Made by a program: the position numbers and the translations under genes. Positions 7,546-10,710 of a stretch of 10,710 bases of DNA are shown in pieces; the first letter of the stretch is position 1, and each line of letters opens with the position of its first letter. Origin of the DNA: JAJFUI01 sp039679885 (GTDB lineage: Bacteria > Planctomycetota > Planctomycetia > Pirellulales > Thermoguttaceae). The stretch is taken from the NCBI GenBank assembly GCA_039679885.1, contig JBDKUC010000328.1, forward strand, positions 1-10,710. Direction: 5' to 3'. Under the pieces are notes generated by a model, which saw only the letters and a list, made by a program, of their open reading frames with translations, made no database searches and was not told the DNA's origin.

Positions 7546-7627
7546 CGCCATAAAGCCGCGACCGGTGGTCGCGCCGAAGACGGCGTTTTCGCGTCGGGGC
7601 GCGACCAACGGTCGCGGCTTTATGGCG
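7546..7627. repeat. 82-bp nearly perfect palindrome downstream of comEC
   Basis: Arms 7546-7575 and 7598-7627 are reverse complements at 29 of 30 positions (CGCCATAAAGCCGCGACC outermost; the one mismatch is a G-G opposition in the middle). The 22-base centre can pair further, with GACG (7579-7582) against CGTC (7592-7595) around TTTTC. It begins 37 bases after the comEC stop codon and is the longest strong hairpin in the window. It could stop comEC transcription, although no T-run follows. Near identity of the arms suggests recent duplication/inversion or selection for the fold. Confidence 0.85.
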
Positions 7628-7900
7628 GAGCCGTCCAGCTTCTCGCAAAGCACAACTTGCATCCCATGATCGTCGCACCGGCGCTTTGACGCCGGAACGC
7701 CCTGGCTGCAACCCATTGCGATTTCGCGACTTGCGTCCGCGAGTCACCGTCGAATTATCTGCTATTTACCCAAACGTCCAAAGTCGGCAAAATACCGCGT
7801 CTCTCGGAAACCGATTCTGTTGGACCCCAAGGACCCAGTCGGTAAGGCGTCCGAACGCCGTCAGTCAAGGAAGACCGACGCAACAGCAAGGAGTGCTCAG
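7628..7900. other. Intergenic region upstream of the Skp/LPS cluster
   Basis: 273 bases between the palindrome and the GTG start of the Skp-like gene. It includes a small hairpin, CCGGCG (7678-7683) with CGCCGG (7690-7695), a candidate promoter (7765-7793) and the ribosome binding site AAGGAG (7888-7893). A reading frame from ATG 7820 merges into the Skp-like gene, but its first 27 residues are charged and would bury the signal peptide, so it is treated as leader. Confidence 0.5.
7765..7793 (+). promoter_or_regulatory. Candidate promoter of the skp-lpxC-lpxA cluster
   Basis: TTTACC (7765-7770) and CAAAAT (7788-7793) are 17 bases apart and each match the sigma70 consensus at 4 of 6. The local AT-richness, unusual in this GC-rich window, supports it. 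Transcription would start near 7800, about 100 bases before the GTG. Weak match, so tentative. Confidence 0.3.
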
Positions 7901-8596
7901 GTGAAGAAGTCCATCTTGGTGGCCGTGCTGGCCGCGGTGTTGTCGCTCGGCGTGAGTTGTCTCCACGCCTTTGCCCAGGCCCAAGCGCAGGCCTACCCCG
8001 GCATGGCTCAACCGACGGCACAACCGACGGCGTTGGCGCCGGGCCAGCCTGCGAGGATCGCCCTTTTGGATGTCGTATACGTCTTCAAGAACCATGCCCG
8101 CCTGAAAGCGATGCGTGTGCAACTCAAGGAAGACGCGATGCGAGTCAAGCAAGACATCAACGCCAGGCAGAAGCAGATTATGCAGATGAGCGAGGAGCTT
8201 CGCCAGCTTGACAAGGCCTCGGACATGTACAAAGAGCGCGAGGAGAAAATCACCGAACTCCAGGCCCGATTGCAGGTGGAAATGAAGAAGGCCGAGCTTG
8301 GCTTCATGCAACGCGAGGCCCGTGAAATGCACATGGTCTATCAGGAAGTTCGTCAGGCCACCGAGTACCTTTGCCAGAAGTATGGGTACGACCTGGTGCT
8401 CATGAGCAGCAGAACGGAGTTCAATCAGGACAACCCGGACAGCGTCTACGCGGAGATGAGCCGGCCGGTGGTTTGGCATCGCGGCATCGACATCACCGAC
8501 CAGGTGCTCGTGGAGCTGAATCGAGGCGTCGCCGCCCCGAATCCGAACGCCGATCTGCGGAACGATCCGCGGCCGGCGAACCCCTATCCGCGTTAA
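7901..8596 (+). CDS. Skp/OmpH family periplasmic chaperone (GTG start)
   Basis: 231 residues. Skp-type proteins are periplasmic trimers with coiled-coil tentacles that hold unfolded outer-membrane proteins. A typical signal peptide (MKKSILVAVLAAVLSLGVS, cleavage likely after AFA near residue 25) is followed by a Gln/Pro/Ala linker with a duplicated AQPT unit. The OmpH domain runs from RIALLDVVYVFKNHARLKA (52-70) through a long charged helix pair (about 70-157, rich in Lys/Glu/Gln heptads) to YGYDLVL and the closing DITDQVLVELN (197-207). A Pro/Asn-rich tail ends the protein. I chose GTG at 7901 and not ATG at 7820: AAGGAG lies 7 bases before the GTG, and the codons after it are the classic MKKS signal-peptide start. 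A Cys at residue 20 is not in a good lipobox, so it is probably not a lipoprotein. It leads the lpxC-lpxA cluster, as skp does for lpx genes in proteobacteria. Confidence 0.88.
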   Translation: MKKSILVAVLAAVLSLGVSCLHAFAQAQAQAYPGMAQPTAQPTALAPGQPARIALLDVVYVFKNHARLKAMRVQLKEDAMRVKQDINARQKQIMQMSEELRQLDKASDMYKEREEKITELQARLQVEMKKAELGFMQREAREMHMVYQEVRQATEYLCQKYGYDLVLMSSRTEFNQDNPDSVYAEMSRPVVWHRGIDITDQVLVELNRGVAAPNPNADLRNDPRPANPYPR

Positions 8597-8686
8597 ATCG
8601 TCGTCGGCGCGGCAGGAGGCCACGTCGACTGCATCGGAGCGCATTCTCTTTTCCAACCGAGTCACGGAAGGCGGGCGTCTGAGGGC

Positions 8687-9562
8687 ATGGAAGCAACACG
8701 AAACGAGCGGACGATCGCCGCCGCGGCCACCATCGCCGGAGTTGGGTATTGGAGCGGCCGCGACGTGTGCGTCGAGTTCCGGCCGGCGCCGCCGGGCACC
8801 GGCATCGTCTTCGTCCGCTCCGACCTACCGGGCTGCCCACGCATTGCGGCCACGGTCGCCAATCGCGTCGAGACGCCCCGTCGCACCGTGCTTCGCGACG
8901 GCGCGGCTACGGTCGACATGATCGAGCACGTGATGGCCGCGCTGGCGGGCCTCCAGATCGATAACTGCGAGCTGTGGGTCGACCAGCCGGAAATGCCCGG
9001 CTGCGACGGCTCCTGCCTGCCCTTCGTCGACGTGTTGCAGCGGGTCGGAACGATCGAGCAGAATGCCATGAGGCGGCAGTTCACCGTCCGCCGCACGATG
9101 CGGTTTGGCGACAGCACCAGTTGGATCGAGGCCCGGCCGTCCGCTTCCGGCAAGCGGATTCTGCGCTATGAGCTGGACTACGGGGCGGGCAGTTCCATCG
9201 GCCGCCAATCGCTCGAGATCTCGTTCTCGCCAAGGCACTTCCATCTGAATCTGGCGCCAAGTCGGACGTTCGTGCTCGAATCCGAGGCCGAGCAGCTTAA
9301 GGCCAGCGGACTCGGCCAGCGGGCCAGCTTCCGCGACCTGTTGGTTTTCGGCCCTCGAGGCCCCATCCAGAATCAACTCAGGTTCCCCGACGAGTGCGTC
9401 CGCCACAAGTTGGTCGATTTGGTGGGCGACCTGGCCCTGGCCGGCTGCGACCTGGTGGGCCGCTTCGTCGCCTGCCGCAGCGGTCACCGCCTCAACGGCG
9501 AACTGGTTCGCGCGATCGTGGAAGAACTGAAGATGGCCGAACCCGTGAAACGTTGCGCATAG
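8687..9562 (+). CDS. lpxC: UDP-3-O-acyl-N-acetylglucosamine deacetylase
   Basis: 291 residues, the normal length for the family. LpxC removes the acetyl group from UDP-3-O-acyl-GlcNAc in the cytoplasm, the committed step of lipid A synthesis, using zinc. The ligands are visible: His81 in EHVMAAL, and His240 and Asp244 in RHKLVDLVGD. Catalytic Glu80, Asp248 and His267 (SGHRLN) are also present. All follow E. coli numbering with an offset of 2 (H79, H238, D242, D246, H265). IDNCELWVDQPEMPGCDGS and SRTFVLESEAEQL are further family blocks. One odd point: the N-terminal GVGLHTG of E. coli reads GVGYWSG here (residues 18-24), so the histidine is a tryptophan. The gene starts 90 bases after the Skp-like gene; GAGG lies only 2 bases before the ATG, with GGAAGG further upstream at 8666-8671. 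There is no FabZ fusion. Confidence 0.95.
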   Translation: MEATRNERTIAAAATIAGVGYWSGRDVCVEFRPAPPGTGIVFVRSDLPGCPRIAATVANRVETPRRTVLRDGAATVDMIEHVMAALAGLQIDNCELWVDQPEMPGCDGSCLPFVDVLQRVGTIEQNAMRRQFTVRRTMRFGDSTSWIEARPSASGKRILRYELDYGAGSSIGRQSLEISFSPRHFHLNLAPSRTFVLESEAEQLKASGLGQRASFRDLLVFGPRGPIQNQLRFPDECVRHKLVDLVGDLALAGCDLVGRFVACRSGHRLNGELVRAIVEELKMAEPVKRCA

Positions 9563-9599
9563 AACAAAGAGAGGCTTTTGTCAGGTTCGTGAGATGCAC

Positions 9600-9617
9600 C
9601 GCCGCTACGTTGCGGCG
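9600..9617 (+). other. Small hairpin in the lpxC-lpxA spacer
   Basis: CGCCGC (9600-9605) pairs with GCGGCG (9612-9617) around TACGTT. It lies in the 111-base spacer and has no T-run, so it is more likely an mRNA-stabilising or incidental fold than a terminator. Confidence 0.3.
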
Positions 9618-9673
9618 ACCTGTCACTTCGACGGTGCGATCATGCAGCCTATTACCGTGAAGGAGTCGCGGAG

Positions 9674-10480
9674 ATGACCCACTGTTTCGCCCAGAACTGC
9701 GTGATTGACCCGCGGGCCGAGATCGACGAAGAGGTCGAGATTGGGCCGTTCTGCGTGATTGGGCCAAAGGTGCGGATCGGCCGCGGAACGCGATTGGAGA
9801 ACAACGTCACGCTGATGGGAAGCGTCACGTTGGGATGTTACAACCACCTCTATCAGAACGTCGTCATCGGCGGCGAACCGCAGGACATCAGCTACAAGGG
9901 CAGCGACACCAAAGTGGTGATCGGCGACCACAACGTCATCCGCGAGGGCGTGACGATCAACCGGGCGTCCGAAAAAGAGGACGGCTACACCCGCGTCGGC
10001 GATCACAATTTCCTCATGGCATGCAGCCACGTGGCCCATGACTGCCAGATGGGCAGCAACATCACGATCGCCAACGGAACTCTGCTGGCCGGCCACGTTC
10101 ACGTCCACGACCACGCCTCGCTCTCCGGGGCCGTGGCCGTCCATCAATCCACGACCATCGGCAGCTACGCCTTTGTGGCCGGCGTCAGCGCGGTGCGGCA
10201 CGACGTGCCGCCGTACATGCTCGTCGAAGGCTATCCGGCCCGACCCCGCTGCATCAACGCCGTCGGCCTGAAGCGAAACAACTTCTCGCCGCAGGTGATC
10301 CAGGCCTTGGCCGAAGCCCACAAGCTGCTCTACCGCTCGAAGGTTGGCCTCGAGAACGCCTGGGAAATCCTCCGCGCCAACGGCCAACTCGTCCCGCAGG
10401 TGAACCATCTGCTGTGCTTCGTCCAGGGCCAACACCAGGGCCAGCATGGCCGCGGGCGCGAGCGTCGGATGGCCGCGTAA
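9674..10480 (+). CDS. lpxA: Acyl-ACP--UDP-N-acetylglucosamine O-acyltransferase
   Basis: 268 residues. LpxA moves a 3-hydroxyacyl chain from acyl carrier protein to UDP-GlcNAc, the first step of lipid A synthesis. The left-handed beta-helix made of hexapeptide repeats covers residues 8-190 (for example VIDPRAEIDEEVEIGPFCVI, then IGDHNVIREGVTIN). The signature IGGEPQDISYKG is at 65-76. The active-site block SHVAHDC carries His119 and the general base His122 (E. coli H122 and H125). The C-terminal helical part begins near residue 200 (LKRNNFSPQVIQALAEAHKLLY) and ends in a Gln/Arg-rich tail not typical of the family. AAGGAG (9660-9665) lies 8 bases before the ATG. The gene follows lpxC and precedes an oxidoreductase; fabZ, often between lpxC and lpxA, is absent here. 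Whether it O-acylates or N-acylates cannot be told from sequence. Confidence 0.95.
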   Translation: MTHCFAQNCVIDPRAEIDEEVEIGPFCVIGPKVRIGRGTRLENNVTLMGSVTLGCYNHLYQNVVIGGEPQDISYKGSDTKVVIGDHNVIREGVTINRASEKEDGYTRVGDHNFLMACSHVAHDCQMGSNITIANGTLLAGHVHVHDHASLSGAVAVHQSTTIGSYAFVAGVSAVRHDVPPYMLVEGYPARPRCINAVGLKRNNFSPQVIQALAEAHKLLYRSKVGLENAWEILRANGQLVPQVNHLLCFVQGQHQGQHGRGRERRMAA

Positions 10481-10489
10481 GACGAGCTG

Positions 10490-10595
10490 TCAGCGATCAG
10501 CGATCAGCAAGCGACGGCGGCTGCCGCCGCACGCCGACAGCCGACACCTGATAGCTGATAGCTGATAGCGGAGAGCTGATAGCGGAGAGCTAACT
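10490..10595. repeat. Heptamer tandem repeats in inverted arms before the oxidoreductase gene
   Basis: The left arm has three 7-base units (TCAGCGA, TCAGCGA, TCAGCAA; 10490-10510). The right arm has seven (10547-10595): CCTGATA, GCTGATA, GCTGATA, GCGGAGA, GCTGATA, GCGGAGA, GCTAACT. The reverse complement of GCTGATA (TATCAGC) resembles the left unit with one base changed, so the arms can pair imperfectly. Between them is a 7-bp palindrome CGGCGGCTGCCGCCG (10515-10529). The block fills nearly the whole 118-base gap between lpxA and the next gene and ends 3 bases before its ATG. The GGAG in the last GCGGAGA unit (10584-10587) sits 11 bases before the start codon. Confidence 0.8.
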
Positions 10596-10598
10596 GCC

Positions 10599-10710
10599 AT
10601 GAACAAGCTGCGAATCGCTGTGGTTGGCGCTGGGCGATTGGGCGGGTTTCACGCCCAAAAGCTCGCGGCGCGGAAGGACGTCGAACTGGTCGCGGTCGTC
10701 GACCCGATGG
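10599..10710 (+). CDS. Gfo/Idh/MocA family oxidoreductase, N-terminal fragment
   Basis: Only 37 codons are inside the window; the gene continues past the right edge. The translation opens with LRIAVVGAGRLGGFHAQKLA and goes on to VELVAVVDPM, the standard Rossmann NAD(P)-binding start of Gfo/Idh/MocA sugar dehydrogenases: GxGxxG at residues 10-15, and the acidic residue ending the second strand (Asp35). The family oxidises or reduces sugar hydroxyls, often on nucleotide sugars. Its place 118 bases after lpxA on the same strand suggests a link to lipid A or nucleotide-sugar metabolism; GnnA, which makes the 3-keto sugar for GlcN3N lipid A, belongs to this family. That assignment is inference, since the catalytic domain is outside the window. 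GGAG from the upstream heptamer repeat is the only ribosome binding site seen. Confidence 0.85.
   Translation, partial: MNKLRIAVVGAGRLGGFHAQKLAARKDVELVAVVDPM

Noticed and set aside
7576..7597. Rho-independent terminator in the strict sense at the comEC palindrome
   Set aside because: The stem is strong but no T-run follows either arm, so only a general hairpin or repeat is called.
7820..7900. ATG start 27 codons upstream for the Skp-like protein
   Set aside because: It would place a charged segment before the signal peptide and has no ribosome binding site; GTG at 7901 has AAGGAG at 7 bases and begins the MKKS signal sequence.
10490..10595. CRISPR array
   Set aside because: The repeats are 7 bases long and directly adjacent with no unique spacers, so they are a tandem/inverted simple array.

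Overview
The window looks like chromosomal DNA of a planctomycete, most likely from the Pirellulales or close to them. This is inferred from the high-GC coding style, a Skp/OmpH gene followed by lpxC and lpxA, an exported secretin-fragment protein, and intergenic spaces full of palindromic repeats. No rRNA or other marker gene is present, so the placement is a recognition call and not proof. There is no sign of a phage, transposase, CRISPR array or tRNA.

Left part (1-3628): two genes on the minus strand. A C-terminal processing peptidase (family S41, with PDZ domain) runs off the left edge and has its own good promoter at 1385-1413. Upstream of it is a radical SAM protein with an N-terminal B12-binding-type domain (1650-3065). 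Between them, 2 bases past the radical SAM stop codon, lies a 204-bp imperfect palindrome (1444-1647) made of two inverted copies of a hairpin-bearing repeat. A 563-bp divergent spacer (3066-3628) carries another hairpin repeat and a strong sigma70-type promoter that serves the next gene.

Middle (3629-7627): an exported secretin-like protein (3629-4756) without the usual pore-forming length; a 60-bp foldback repeat (4811-4870); a full-length ComEC/Rec2 DNA-uptake channel with a C-terminal metallo-beta-lactamase domain (4944-7508); and a nearly perfect 82-bp palindrome (7546-7627).

Right part (7901-10710): an envelope-biogenesis cluster on the plus strand with gaps of 90-118 bp: a Skp/OmpH-family periplasmic chaperone (GTG start, 7901-8596), LpxC (8687-9562), LpxA (9674-10480) and the first 37 codons of a Gfo/Idh/MocA oxidoreductase (10599 onward). 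LpxA and LpxC perform the first acylation and the committed deacetylation of lipid A synthesis, and Skp escorts outer-membrane proteins, so the cluster serves the outer membrane. The oxidoreductase directly after lpxA recalls GnnA of organisms that make 2,3-diamino-glucose lipid A, but only its Rossmann motif is visible.

The genes themselves belong to known families. The most unusual property of the window is that every intergenic space above about 180 bp, and also the 118-bp spacer after lpxA, holds its own palindromic or tandem repeat. One of these appears to supply the ribosome binding site of the gene after lpxA. I do not see a clear undescribed multi-gene system here.
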